The position numbers and the translations under genes are program-made. From contig NZ_LR130759.1 in NCBI RefSeq assembly GCF_900292015.1, positions 4,836,001 to 4,900,000 of the forward strand: a DNA stretch of 64,000 nucleotides. The letters are read 5' to 3'. Positions 27,238 through 35,699 of this stretch are shown one piece after another. Within the stretch, counting starts at the first letter, position 1. The number at the start of each line of letters is the position of its first letter. This DNA comes from Mycobacterium basiliense (GTDB taxonomy: Bacteria; Actinomycetota; Actinomycetes; Mycobacteriales; Mycobacteriaceae). The notes beneath the pieces were generated by a model. That model did not search any database and was not told where the DNA came from. It worked only from the letters and a program-made list of their open reading frames with translations.

Positions 27238-27708
27238 GTGTCGAGCAGTAGCAGTCCGGCCATAACGGCCGGTGTGGATGTGCGCGGGCCCAGGTTCACC
27301 GCGTGGGTCACATCCGCAGTTCTCACTGCCATCCTCGTTATCTCTGCGTTCAGCCCCGTGGCTGCCGCCATCGCGCTGGGCCTGCAGACCGTTGTCTTCG
27401 CGATCGGCGCTTTCGCTGGACCGCGCCGGCACCCCTATGGCCTGGTGTTCGCGACAGTGGTGGCACCGCGGCTGGGTCCGGTCCGAGAGCGCGAACCGAT
27501 ACCTCCCCTGAAGTTCGCCCAATTGCTCGGCTTTTTCTTCGCGGCTAGTGGCGTTGTCGGACTTGCCGTCGGCCCGCTCGTGGTGGGCACCGTTGCGACC
27601 GCGCTAGCGCTGGTGGCCGCCTTCCTCAATGCCGCCTTCGGCATTTGCCTAGGCTGCGAGCTGTACCCGCTTGCAGCTCGCCTGCGACGCAGTCCAGGCG
27701 CTGCCTAA
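27238..27708 (+). CDS. DUF4395 membrane protein of the sulfur operon
   Basis: A 156-residue integral membrane protein with about four helices and the DUF4395 pattern (FAFxxGPRRHPYG-like patch AFAGPRRHPYG, and LNAAFGICLGCELY with a CxxC-like cluster). AGGAG precedes GTG 27238. It lies 100 bp after the polycysteine leader and before cysA2, which suggests a role in sulfur or thiol handling; the molecular function is unknown. Confidence 0.85.
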   Translation: MSSSSSPAITAGVDVRGPRFTAWVTSAVLTAILVISAFSPVAAAIALGLQTVVFAIGAFAGPRRHPYGLVFATVVAPRLGPVREREPIPPLKFAQLLGFFFAASGVVGLAVGPLVVGTVATALALVAAFLNAAFGICLGCELYPLAARLRRSPGAA

Positions 27709-27746
27709 CAGCTGTTCACGTGAAAGAAATCGAAAGGACCCACACC

Positions 27747-28580
27747 ATGGCACGCTCCGACGTCCTGGTCTCTGCCGACTGGGCTGAGAGCAATCTTGAC
27801 GCCGCCAACGTCGTCTTCGTCGAAGTCGACGAGGACGCCAGCGCATACGACGACGGCCACATCGCCGGCGCCATCAAGCTGGACTGGCGCTCAGACCTGC
27901 AGGACCCAGTCAAGCGCGACTTCGTCGACGCCCAACAATTCTCCAAACTGCTGAGCGACCGGGGCGTCTCTAACGACGACACCGTGATCCTCTACGGCGG
28001 TAACAACAACTGGTTCGCCGCCTACGCCTACTGGTATTTCAAGCTTTACGGGCATGACAAGGTCAAGCTGCTCGACGGCGGCCGCAAGAAATGGGAGCTG
28101 GACGGACGCCCGTTGACCACCGACCCCGTCAACAGGCCGGCGACGTCCTACACGGCCGCCGCGCCGGACAATGCGATCCGCGCATTCCGCGACGAGGTCA
28201 TAGCCGCCATCAACGTCAAGAACCTTGTCGACGTGCGCTCCCCCGACGAGTTCTCCGGAAAGATCCTCGCGCCCGCGCACTTACCGCAAGAACAAAGTCA
28301 GCGACCTGGGCACATCCCCAGCGCCATCAACGTGCCGTGGAGCAAGGCCGCCAATGAGGACGGCACCTTCAAGTCCGACACGGAACTGGCCAAGCTGTAC
28401 GCCGACGCCGGCCTGGACGGCGCGAAGGAAACCATTGCGTACTGCCGAATCGGAGAACGCTCTTCACACACCTGGTTCGTCCTGCACGAATTGCTCGGAC
28501 ACACCAACGTCAAGAACTACGACGGCAGTTGGACGGAATACGGCTCCCTGGTGGGTGCCCCGATCGAGTTGGGAAACTGA
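27747..28580 (+). CDS. cysA2: Thiosulfate sulfurtransferase (rhodanese) CysA2
   Basis: A 277-residue two-domain rhodanese, the same length as H37Rv CysA2 (Rv0815c). The catalytic loop CRIGERS carries the active cysteine C233. It transfers sulfane sulfur from thiosulfate to an acceptor thiol. An AAGGA patch precedes ATG 27747. sseC begins 1 bp after its stop and is co-transcribed. Confidence 0.94.
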   Translation: MARSDVLVSADWAESNLDAANVVFVEVDEDASAYDDGHIAGAIKLDWRSDLQDPVKRDFVDAQQFSKLLSDRGVSNDDTVILYGGNNNWFAAYAYWYFKLYGHDKVKLLDGGRKKWELDGRPLTTDPVNRPATSYTAAAPDNAIRAFRDEVIAAINVKNLVDVRSPDEFSGKILAPAHLPQEQSQRPGHIPSAINVPWSKAANEDGTFKSDTELAKLYADAGLDGAKETIAYCRIGERSSHTWFVLHELLGHTNVKNYDGSWTEYGSLVGAPIELGN

Positions 28581-28581
28581 T

Positions 28582-28884
28582 ATGTGCACTGCGCCGAAAC
28601 AAGGACTGACGTTGCCCGCCAGCGTCGACCTGGAGAAGGAGACGGTGATCACCGGCCGCGTCGTCGACGGTGAAGGACAAGCCGTGGGCGGTGCGTTCGT
28701 GCGGCTATTGGATTCGTCCGACGAATTCACCGCAGAGGTCGTCGCATCGGCCACCGGGGATTTCCGGTTTTTCGCCGCGCCGGGATCCTGGACCGTGCGC
28801 GCCCTGTCCAAGGCCGGCAACGGTGACGCGGTGGTTCGGCCCTCAGGCGCTGGCATCCACGAGGTAGACGTCAAGATCGCCTGA
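28582..28884 (+). CDS. sseC: SseC-like DUF1416 protein
   Basis: A 100-residue protein with a carboxypeptidase-regulatory/transthyretin-like beta-sandwich (VITGRVVDGEGQAVGGAFVRL). It is the usual partner of cysA2 in actinobacteria and is associated with sulfur metabolism. It starts 1 bp after cysA2. Confidence 0.9.
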   Translation: MCTAPKQGLTLPASVDLEKETVITGRVVDGEGQAVGGAFVRLLDSSDEFTAEVVASATGDFRFFAAPGSWTVRALSKAGNGDAVVRPSGAGIHEVDVKIA

Positions 28885-28934
28885 CCGGCCAACCAAGCCG
28901 GTACCCGTATGCCTCGTTAGAGCGCAAAGCCGAA

Positions 28935-28940
28935 TAGACT
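28935..28940 (+). promoter_or_regulatory. Leaderless -10 box of the 32-aa membrane peptide
   Basis: TAGACT lies exactly 7 nt before GTG 28948. Confidence 0.6.
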
Positions 28941-28947
28941 CATCCCC

Positions 28948-29046
28948 GTGGTGCTGTTCTACGAGATCATGCTGGTTCTTGCCACCGTGGTCATCTCCTG
29001 GTTTGCGCTGTACACGCTGTATCGGCTCATCACCGACGAGTCGTGA
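28948..29046 (+). CDS. 32-aa membrane peptide coupled to nitrobindin
   Basis: A 32-codon frame from GTG 28948: one hydrophobic helix ([20 protein letters not shown]), a basic Arg at residue 26 and an acidic tail. A TANNNT box 7 nt upstream predicts leaderless transcription. The stop overlaps the nitrobindin start (GTGA, 29043-29046), so translation of the next gene probably depends on it. It is a small single-pass membrane protein whose function is not known to me. Confidence 0.75.
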   Translation: MVLFYEIMLVLATVVISWFALYTLYRLITDES

Positions 29047-29723
29047 CCTCCGAAACAAGCCATGACGGACCGGATGCGGTGGCGGGCTCTGGCGATCGCA
29101 CCGCCGCTGGAATGTTCCAGGCGGCAGAGCGCGCCAAGCTGACAGCAGCGCGCAACATCCCGGCCTTCGACGATCTGCCGGTCCCCGCCGACACCGCGAA
29201 CCTGCGCGAAGGCGCCAATCTGCACGATGACCTGCTGGCGTTGCTGCCGTTAGTCGGCGTATGGCGCGGCGAGGGCGAGGGTCGCGGACCCCACGGTGAT
29301 TACCGGTTCGGCCAGCAGATCGTGGTCTCTCACGACGGGGGCGACTACTTGAATTGGGAGGCCCGGTCCTGGCGCATGAGCGACCAAGGGGAATACGAGG
29401 AACCTGGCCTACGCGAGACGGGTTTCTGGCGCTTTGTCAGCGACCCCGAGGACGATCCGAGCGAGTCGCAGGCGATCGAGTTGTTGTTGGCGCACTCGGC
29501 CGGATACGTCGAATTGTTCTACGGTCGCCCGCGCACCCAGTCGTCCTGGGAGTTGGTCACCGACGCACTGGCCCGCAGCCGGTCCGGCGTGTTGGTAGGC
29601 GGGGCCAAACGGCTGTACGGCATCGTCGAGGGCGGCGATCTAGCCTATGTCGAGGAACGCGTGGACGCCGACGGCGGCTTGGTGCCGCATCTGTCGGCGC
29701 GCCTGTCCCGGTTTGTCGGGTAG
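29043..29723 (+). CDS. Nitrobindin-like haem-binding beta-barrel protein (Rv0813c)
   Basis: A 226-residue protein matching Rv0813c, of the FABP-like nitrobindin family (DUF1794). The core carries [17 protein letters not shown] at the barrel start and a C-terminal patch with [10 protein letters not shown]. Family members bind haem and may isomerise peroxynitrite. GTG 29043 overlaps the upstream 32-aa peptide stop. Confidence 0.88.
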   Translation: MTSETSHDGPDAVAGSGDRTAAGMFQAAERAKLTAARNIPAFDDLPVPADTANLREGANLHDDLLALLPLVGVWRGEGEGRGPHGDYRFGQQIVVSHDGGDYLNWEARSWRMSDQGEYEEPGLRETGFWRFVSDPEDDPSESQAIELLLAHSAGYVELFYGRPRTQSSWELVTDALARSRSGVLVGGAKRLYGIVEGGDLAYVEERVDADGGLVPHLSARLSRFVG

Positions 29724-29856
29724 CGGCCCGCAGCGCTGGTCGCCAAGTCGACCGGGACGGCAAACCCGCTGCTGCGTGCGGTTGCCAATTCTGCGTGTAC
29801 TGTTCGCGTCCTAGCCGCCGATAAGCTGCGATGTCCCGGGAAGGGAGGTCGGCCGG

Positions 29857-32226
29857 ATGCGTTCCAGGAGAACAGCCCCCACCTGGGTGCGGCGGTCCGT
29901 GGCCGGGCTCGGCGTGTTGCTAATCGCCTACCTCTCGGCCGTGGCGGCCCAACCCGCGATCCTCAATACCTTGCCGCACTGGTTGCACTGGTTCGGCAGA
30001 CCGGGATCGATGGCGACCACCGCGATCGTGGTCGGGGTGCTGGTCACGGTGATCGTCATGACCTTCCGGTCAAGCGGCAGTCACCAATTGGTGGGCGTGT
30101 CCTTCACCGTGATTGCCGTACTCATCAGCATGAGCGCGATCCTCGGCCTCAGCTCGTACTGGGGGTGTCACGACGCTAACCATCCCGCCGTGTTCACCCC
30201 CTTGATGTTGACTGCGCAGTTGATCAAAGGCAGCAGCGGCGACTACTCACTCGCTGGTCACATCTGCCCGAGCCCCACACCCGTGGGCCTCGAAATAGCC
30301 CGAATGGCAGCGGTTTCGGCGATCTTTACCGGGTTGGGTGGCGTCGTAGTCGGCGTCTTCCGATCTCAGGTCGACCGGTTGCGCGCCAACCTGGCCGATT
30401 CCGTCACCGTCATTGTCGGCGTCAACGACGACAGCCAAGCGATGATCAGCGCGGCCGCACGAACGTTGGACCGGCGCAGCACCCTGGTAGTGATCACCAG
30501 CGCGGGCGACGACAAGGTACAGCGAGCGCGCCGGCAGGGCGCCCGCGTCGTGCTGGTGGACTTCAACAACCCATCGACCTTGACCTCGCTGCGGCTGTGG
30601 CGTCACCTCAGCCGGCTCTATCTGATGGCGCCCGACCCGGCGACCAACCTGTTGTGGCTGGATCTGATCAGCCGTCGGCTCGCCGCGGTGGGCCACAAGC
30701 AGCGGCTGCCGTTGATCGTGCGCATGGACGATCCATGGCTAGCCGAAGCGTGGCGCGCTCAACAGTTCGGCGGCTCCGATACCCGGTGGGCGGCCGATGT
30801 CGTCGGCAAGTACGAGATGACCGCGAGCCGACTTCTCGACGGCATCATCGCCACCGGGAACGTCGAGCGCATCTTCGTTTGCGGCACTTCACAATTGACT
30901 TTGGCGCTGGCCGCGGACCTGACACGCCGCGCGCTGGAACGCGACTTTTACACCCCACCCGGTGTGGCACCGCTACCGGCACTGACACTCGTCGAAACAG
31001 ACGCCGAAGACTACCTGAAAGATCACGAGTTTTACCGTCAGCAGGCCGGTTTTATGTCCGAGGGTCCAACCATCGACGCGGTGGCTGAATCGCCGACAAT
31101 ACCGACCTTGCTGCGGCTGATCGCCGAAGCGGGCCCCAACACGAGCGCGGTGATCTTGGTGGACACCCAAGTCGCGCCGACGGGCACCAGACTGGCAGCC
31201 CGCTTCCCGGCGCTGCCCGTCTACGCATCGGACCTCAACACCAATATCACTGACGATTCGATTCAGGTGGTCGGCATGCTGCAGTCCTACTCCCTGGTGC
31301 TGGACACGCGCGAAGGTCAAGTCCACGATGCCTGGGAACGGGCGGCGAGGCTCATCCACGAGCGGTATGTCGCCACGATCGGGCCGAGCTCGCCGAGGTC
31401 CCCGGCGGCGATGCCGTGGTCCGAGCTTGACGAGTTTTACCGCGGATCCAACCGACGCCAGGTTCGCAACGCGTTGTGGATGGTCGAACAGATTGCCGGA
31501 CATACCTGGAACACCTGGGGCACCATTCCGGCCCAGCTCTCCGGGCGCGACATGACCGATCTGCCGCCGCTGGAGCAGCTCGCGCTCATGGGCTTCGATC
31601 GCTACTCGGCGCTGAGCATGGCCAAAACAGAACACGACGACTGGTGTCGCTACTACCGGCGCAACGGCTGGAAGTACGGCACCCCGCGCGACGATGCCCG
31701 CCGAATCCACGACAAGCTCGTCGACTGGTCTGTCGTCGAAAGCAATCCGGAGCTCCTCAGCGCCGCGGTGCGCAGCTTGGCGGCCACCCTGTGGAGCCTG
31801 CGCCAGCTCGGCTATCGGTCACGTCCGCTGTGGCAGTCGTTCACCCGCGTCGGTACGGTCAGCGCCGAACAGCGCGGCGCCCCTTGGACTTGGACATCGG
31901 ATTCCGGGCACACCATGCACGCCGCTGCGGGAGATTGGGCAGTGCAAGCTGACGGCAAGCGCTGGTCGGTACGAGACGATATCTTCCGCGCGACCTACGA
32001 CCAGGCCGCCGACGGTCTGTGGCGACGTAGGGGAACCGTTCAAGCCAGGCCGGCCCAAGCGGGCGAGATCGTCAACACCTTGGAGGGGCCCACCACCGCA
32101 GCAGATGGCGATTGGGTGGTCCGCGGCACCGACGGCGAGCAATGGCCCGTTCCCGGTGATGAGTTCGCCCGCCGCTACGTCGAATTCCATCCCTCAGCAG
32201 GGGCGAACGTCGGCGAGAGCGATTAG
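29857..32226 (+). CDS. Membrane protein with TrkA-N, RyR and PGDYG domains
   Basis: A 789-residue membrane protein. The N-terminus has about four transmembrane helices within residues 1-170. A Rossmann-type TrkA-N region follows (VTVIVGVNDDSQAMISAA, about 184-201). The middle-to-late section carries a RyR repeat (SGRDMTDLPP, YYRRNGWKYG, DDARRIHDKLVDW). The C-terminus has two PGDYG-like repeats (GDWAVQADGKRW and GDWVVRGTDGEQWPV). AAGGGAGG precedes ATG 29857. It may be an ion-conducting or signalling protein sensing NAD-derived nucleotides; that is inference. I do not recall it at this place in H37Rv. Confidence 0.75.
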   Translation: MRSRRTAPTWVRRSVAGLGVLLIAYLSAVAAQPAILNTLPHWLHWFGRPGSMATTAIVVGVLVTVIVMTFRSSGSHQLVGVSFTVIAVLISMSAILGLSSYWGCHDANHPAVFTPLMLTAQLIKGSSGDYSLAGHICPSPTPVGLEIARMAAVSAIFTGLGGVVVGVFRSQVDRLRANLADSVTVIVGVNDDSQAMISAAARTLDRRSTLVVITSAGDDKVQRARRQGARVVLVDFNNPSTLTSLRLWRHLSRLYLMAPDPATNLLWLDLISRRLAAVGHKQRLPLIVRMDDPWLAEAWRAQQFGGSDTRWAADVVGKYEMTASRLLDGIIATGNVERIFVCGTSQLTLALAADLTRRALERDFYTPPGVAPLPALTLVETDAEDYLKDHEFYRQQAGFMSEGPTIDAVAESPTIPTLLRLIAEAGPNTSAVILVDTQVAPTGTRLAARFPALPVYASDLNTNITDDSIQVVGMLQSYSLVLDTREGQVHDAWERAARLIHERYVATIGPSSPRSPAAMPWSELDEFYRGSNRRQVRNALWMVEQIAGHTWNTWGTIPAQLSGRDMTDLPPLEQLALMGFDRYSALSMAKTEHDDWCRYYRRNGWKYGTPRDDARRIHDKLVDWSVVESNPELLSAAVRSLAATLWSLRQLGYRSRPLWQSFTRVGTVSAEQRGAPWTWTSDSGHTMHAAAGDWAVQADGKRWSVRDDIFRATYDQAADGLWRRRGTVQARPAQAGEIVNTLEGPTTAADGDWVVRGTDGEQWPVPGDEFARRYVEFHPSAGANVGESD

Positions 32227-32267
32227 CGGGGTGACTCCGCATCGAGCCCGCCGGTCTTTGTTGACAC

Positions 32268-32284
32268 CGAATCAGCGTGATTCG
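32268..32284 (+). promoter_or_regulatory. Palindrome upstream of the TIR gene
   Basis: CGAATCA-GCG-TGATTCG is a perfect 7-bp inverted repeat with a 3-bp centre. It lies just after TTGACA (32261-32266), where a repressor could block the promoter of the TIR gene. The spacing to a good -10 box is unclear. Confidence 0.4.
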
Positions 32285-32435
32285 ATGAGCACCCCCCAGA
32301 ACGGGCGAACACTGATACGGTATCGGCGCGTAGTCGGCATCGGACCGGGCCTGCCCGAACCCTCCGCAACATGCGAAACCGGCGCAGTAGCCGACCCGCT
32401 TTGTTGTTCACCCCGCCTTAGCTATAGGAGACGCT

Positions 32436-33962
32436 ATGGGGCTGTTCATCAGTTACTCCAGCCAGGACAGACCCCTGATCGAAGCCCTGACCGCGGCCCT
32501 GCGACGTGGACGCCAACAGGTTTGGTTCGACGAAGAGCTGGGCGGCGGCGAGGCCTGGTGGAGCATGATTCTCGAGCAAATCCGGGCCGCAGACGTGTTT
32601 ATCGTCGCCTTGTCGAACCACTGGCTCGAGTCCAAGCCCTGCCAGGCCGAGTTCCGCTATGCGCAGGCTCTCAACCGGCCCATCCTTCCCGTCCGCGTCG
32701 GCCCCGTCGACAGCGTGCGGGTAAATCCGGTTGCCGCACTTCAGATAGTCGAATACGAAAACCCGACCGTTGACACCAGCATCCAATTGATCAGCGCCGT
32801 GCACGCGCTGCAGGCAGCGCCCAAACCGCTGCCGTCGCCGCTGCCCGAAGAACCACCCGTTCCGTTCGCCTATCTGATGCGGCTGAGCTCCACCCTCACC
32901 GAAAACGAGCTCAGCCCCCAGCAGCAAACCATCTTGTTGGCCGAGCTCAAGTCCGGGTTGGCGGACGACGGCGGTGATCCCTCAGCCCGCCGCGACCTGG
33001 CCCAATTGCTGAGCATGTTGCGCAACCGACACGACGTCACCTACCGCATCCGCAGCGAAATCGACGAACTTCTGGCATCGCTGGAGCAGCAGAAATCGCC
33101 GTCCGTTGCGGCGGCCGGCGCGAGACCGGCAGCGGCGGCGCCGGCCGCGGTCCCCCCGCCGGGCCCGCCCGCACCGGCCTCCCCGCAGCCAACCTCGGCG
33201 AACCGGGTATCGTCCGGCGCCGCATCCGCACAGCGCGGCGCGAAGACCGGTGGCCGACCGAGTCATCGGTTGATCGTTATCGGTGGAGCCGCCCTCGCGG
33301 TGATCGTGGCAATCGTGGTGGTCGTGATGCTCGTGACGCAGGGTGCCGGCAAGAAGTCGTCGGCCAAGCCAAGCGGATCGACCAGTTCCGCCGGGACGCC
33401 GGCCCACACGGACCTGACTCTGCTGGGCGCCGACGAAATCGGCAGTATCCTGGGCGACCCGAACATGGTCACGGTGGGACGTGTCGAACAGCTCCGTGCT
33501 GCGCAGGGGACGTTGTCGCAGCCCGAGTGCGCGGGCACCTTCGAAGCGCTCGACGAATCGGCCTATCAGGGCAGCGGCACAACCCTGGTCCATGGCGAGA
33601 TACTCCACACCGCCGGACAGGATCCGCCCCATCGGGTGGTGGAAGGGGTGGCAACCTTCGGATCGTCGGAGAAGGCGCGCGCCTTCGTAGAGACATCTGC
33701 CGCGAAATGGGGAACGTGCGCCGGTCAAACGGTCACCTTCACCGGGCCCAACAAGAGCACCGAATGGGCGGTCGGCGACGTCAGCGGCGCCGCCCCCAAG
33801 ATCAGCCAGGTGCGCACCCTCGCCGACGGCAGCAACCGGACCTGCCAGCACGCGCTAAGTGCGGTGTCCGACATGGTCATCGACGTTCAGGCGTGCGGGC
33901 TTAACGTCGCCGATGCCGCCGTTCGGATAGCCGAACAAGTGGCCGCCCGCGGGACAAAGTAA
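32436..33962 (+). CDS. TIR domain - transmembrane - PknH-like sensor fusion protein
   Basis: A 508-residue protein. A TIR domain opens it (FISYSSQDR at 4-12, then WFDEELGGGEAWW, IVALS). E72 in CQAEF aligns with the WCxxE catalytic glutamate of NADase TIR domains. Residues about 150-215 form helices, then a Pro/Ala-rich linker, one transmembrane helix (about 277-302, LIVIGGAALAVIVAIVVVVM) and a C-terminal extracellular domain with paired cysteines resembling the PknH sensor domain. So an outside sensor seems joined to a cytosolic TIR. TAGGAGA precedes ATG 32436. Substrate and trigger are unknown. Confidence 0.8.
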   Translation: MGLFISYSSQDRPLIEALTAALRRGRQQVWFDEELGGGEAWWSMILEQIRAADVFIVALSNHWLESKPCQAEFRYAQALNRPILPVRVGPVDSVRVNPVAALQIVEYENPTVDTSIQLISAVHALQAAPKPLPSPLPEEPPVPFAYLMRLSSTLTENELSPQQQTILLAELKSGLADDGGDPSARRDLAQLLSMLRNRHDVTYRIRSEIDELLASLEQQKSPSVAAAGARPAAAAPAAVPPPGPPAPASPQPTSANRVSSGAASAQRGAKTGGRPSHRLIVIGGAALAVIVAIVVVVMLVTQGAGKKSSAKPSGSTSSAGTPAHTDLTLLGADEIGSILGDPNMVTVGRVEQLRAAQGTLSQPECAGTFEALDESAYQGSGTTLVHGEILHTAGQDPPHRVVEGVATFGSSEKARAFVETSAAKWGTCAGQTVTFTGPNKSTEWAVGDVSGAAPKISQVRTLADGSNRTCQHALSAVSDMVIDVQACGLNVADAAVRIAEQVAARGTK

Positions 33963-33984
33963 CGACGCGGTCCAAATATGGAGC

Positions 33985-34031
33985 GGCCCCCGAGCGCCAT
34001 TCCGGTTGGACAGACCGGAGGCTCGGGGGCC
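33985..34031. terminator. Strong two-tier hairpin between convergent genes
   Basis: GGCCCCCGAGC (33985-33995) pairs perfectly with GCTCGGGGGCC (34021-34031), and inside it TCCGGT (34001-34006) pairs with ACCGGA (34014-34019). It lies just after the TIR gene and at the end of the minus-strand element downstream of pabC. There is no clear T run, so it may act as a Rho-assisted terminator or 3' stabiliser. Confidence 0.55.
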
Positions 34032-34168
34032 GGGTGGCTACGGGGTACTCGCCAGCGCCGAGACGCCGGCTCTTCCGAGCCATTGCGGCTAGCGCGTAGC
34101 CACCTCACATGTCCATGAAGCACTCAATTTCGCGGACCACCTCCTTCCCTGTGTACGGCCGACCGTAC
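33985..34168 (-). ncRNA. Candidate small transcript with mini-ORF and stems
   Basis: Reading the minus strand: -35 TTGTGA, a 17-nt spacer and -10 TACGGT lie near 34188-34160, overlapping a palindrome GTACGG-TCGG-CCGTAC (34168-34153). GGAAGGAGG follows, then an 11-codon frame (GTG to TGA, MVREIECFMDM). Right after the stop, GGTGGCTACG (34104-34095) pairs with CGTAGCCACC (34042-34033), with GGCTC/GAGCC inside, and the strong hairpin at 34031-33985 closes the unit. No gene follows on this strand. It could be a small RNA, a small-protein gene or an unusual pabC 3' end. Confidence 0.35.
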
Positions 34169-34204
34169 CCCCACTCCGGGCCGCTCACAACAGATTTACT
34201 GGCC

Positions 34205-35095
34205 TCAACGGTCGCTGACGATGGCCGCGTCAACGAGCTCGGCGAATGCCTCGGCGATCGGCGCACGAGCCAACCGCCGGCCATCGAGGGTGTGCACCCG
34301 CGCGGCCAACGTCATGCTCGACACCAACCAGATTCCCTGCGCGGCAATAAGATCGGCGACCCTTAGCGCTCGATAGTCGCAGTCGTAACCCTTAGCACGG
34401 GCCATTTCGAAGAGCGCCTGTTGTGTCGTGCCGCGCAGGATCGGGTACCACGGAGGCGGAGTCAGTAGGCACGGATTGCCGCTGGGCCCCTCGTCGCCGT
34501 CGGCCGCGATCACCACCGTCGAGCGCGGCCCCTCCAGGATGTAGCCATCCGAGCTGACAAAGATGACATCGCCGGCGCCTTGTCGCGCAGCGTGCCGCAG
34601 GGCGGCCATGTTCACCGCATAAGACAGCGTTTTGGCCCCGGCCAACAGCCAGGGCATGGCATCGGCCCCGTTGGCCGGCAGTCCGCGGTCCAACGTGATC
34701 GCCGATAGGCCATCGCGCCGGACGGCCGTAACCCGGTCGGGTACGGAACTGACCATCACGTATGCCGTCGGCGCCGAACCGCTCTCTTGGCCGCGGGTGT
34801 AGATCAGACGCATCGCGCCCTCGGCAGTGGTGGCCGCAGCCCAACGCTGCACCGCCAGCTCAATTGCATGGCGCCAAGCGGTGAGATCCGGTTGGGGCAA
34901 ATCCATGAGTTTGGCCGAATGGCTCAGCCGTTGCAGATGCGGCCCAACCAGACAGGCCGCCCGGTCGCGAACCAGCAGTGTCTCGAACACGCCGTCACCC
35001 CGGACCGCTGCGAGATCATCGGCATGCAGCAGCGGCGTCCCGGGCTCAAGGAACTGCCTATCGAGCGTGACGACCACACCCATTTGCCCAGTCAT
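34205..35095 (-). CDS. pabC: Aminodeoxychorismate lyase PabC (Rv0812-like)
   Basis: A PLP-dependent fold-type IV enzyme of about 296 residues, annotated as 4-amino-4-deoxychorismate lyase or branched-chain aminotransferase-like. Family motifs are RGDGVFETLL, the lysine-bearing SAKTLSY-like AGAKTLSYAVN and GYILEGPRS. It would release p-aminobenzoate for folate synthesis. ATG 35095 is chosen because TAGGCT lies 8 nt upstream; an internal ATG at 35083 is an alternative. Confidence 0.87.
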   Translation of the reverse strand: MTGQMGVVVTLDRQFLEPGTPLLHADDLAAVRGDGVFETLLVRDRAACLVGPHLQRLSHSAKLMDLPQPDLTAWRHAIELAVQRWAAATTAEGAMRLIYTRGQESGSAPTAYVMVSSVPDRVTAVRRDGLSAITLDRGLPANGADAMPWLLAGAKTLSYAVNMAALRHAARQGAGDVIFVSSDGYILEGPRSTVVIAADGDEGPSGNPCLLTPPPWYPILRGTTQQALFEMARAKGYDCDYRALRVADLIAAQGIWLVSSMTLAARVHTLDGRRLARAPIAEAFAELVDAAIVSDR

Positions 35096-35163
35096 GCCAC
35101 AGCAGCCTAGTGGCCCATGGCGGCCCCACCTCAATGCGGATACAGCATGCCGGGCCTCGGCAC

Positions 35164-35193
35164 TACCCCACCCCGGGTGGGGTGGGGTATACT
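35164..35193 (+). promoter_or_regulatory. CsoR operator and leaderless promoter
   Basis: TACCCCACCCC (35164-35174) and GGGGTGGGGTA (35179-35189) are perfect 11-bp inverted arms around GGGT, the form of known CsoR operators (G+C-tract palindromes). The right arm overlaps the -10 box TATACT (35188-35193). CsoR bound here would block the promoter until copper is present. Confidence 0.85.
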
Positions 35194-35200
35194 GGGCCGC

Positions 35201-35224
35201 GTGACGAAGAGTCGGTGCGAATGA
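35201..35224 (+). CDS. 7-codon leaderless upstream ORF of csoR
   Basis: GTG 35201 lies exactly 7 nt after TATACT, so the transcript should begin with it. The frame reads MTKSRCE then TGA at 35222-35224, overlapping the first ATG at the csoR start (ATGA at 35221). The peptide is too short to fold; its likely role is to feed ribosomes to csoR. Confidence 0.5.
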   Translation: MTKSRCE

Positions 35225-35583
35225 TGAGCCAGGAACTGACGGACAAGAAGCGCGCTGCGCTCAACCGGCTGAAGACGGTTCGAGGTCACCTCGACGGCAT
35301 CATTCGGATGGTCGAATCCGACGCCTACTGCGTGGACGTGATGAAACAGCTATCGGCAGTTCAGTCCTCACTGGAACGGGCGAATCGGGTGATGCTGCAC
35401 AACCACTTGGAAACCTGCTTCTCCACCGCGGTCCTCGACGGCCGCGGCCAAGCGGCCATCGACGAGCTGATCGATGCCGTCAAGTTCACCCCCGCCCTCA
35501 CCGGGCCGTACGCGCAGTTGGGTGGCGCCGCGGTCGGCGAACCCGCTCAGCACGGGGCCGCACCAGCGGGGAGCACCACATGA
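35224..35583 (+). CDS. csoR: Copper-sensing repressor CsoR
   Basis: A 119-residue four-helix repressor matching M. tuberculosis CsoR (Rv0967) in length. The Cu(I) ligands are in place: the Cys of DAYCVDVM (about residue 36), and His/Cys in HNHLETC (about 61-65). Copper binding releases it from the palindrome at 35164-35189. A second ATG lies at 35221, directly before the one I chose. It opens an operon with a DUF1490 gene, ctpV and a membrane protein. Confidence 0.94.
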   Translation: MSQELTDKKRAALNRLKTVRGHLDGIIRMVESDAYCVDVMKQLSAVQSSLERANRVMLHNHLETCFSTAVLDGRGQAAIDELIDAVKFTPALTGPYAQLGGAAVGEPAQHGAAPAGSTT

Positions 35584-35699
35584 CGCCCGCTCCGACGCCG
35601 CCAATGCGCCCCTAGCCGCACCCGATGGAAGACACCCATTCCACAACAGCGCCGTCCGCAACGCCGTGACGGGACAACCACACGAAGGGAGCATTCAAA

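Noticed and set aside
33887..34123. 78-residue minus-strand frame through the hairpin region
   Set aside because: It runs through both stems and into the TIR gene, and its GTG lies too far from the ribosome-binding site.
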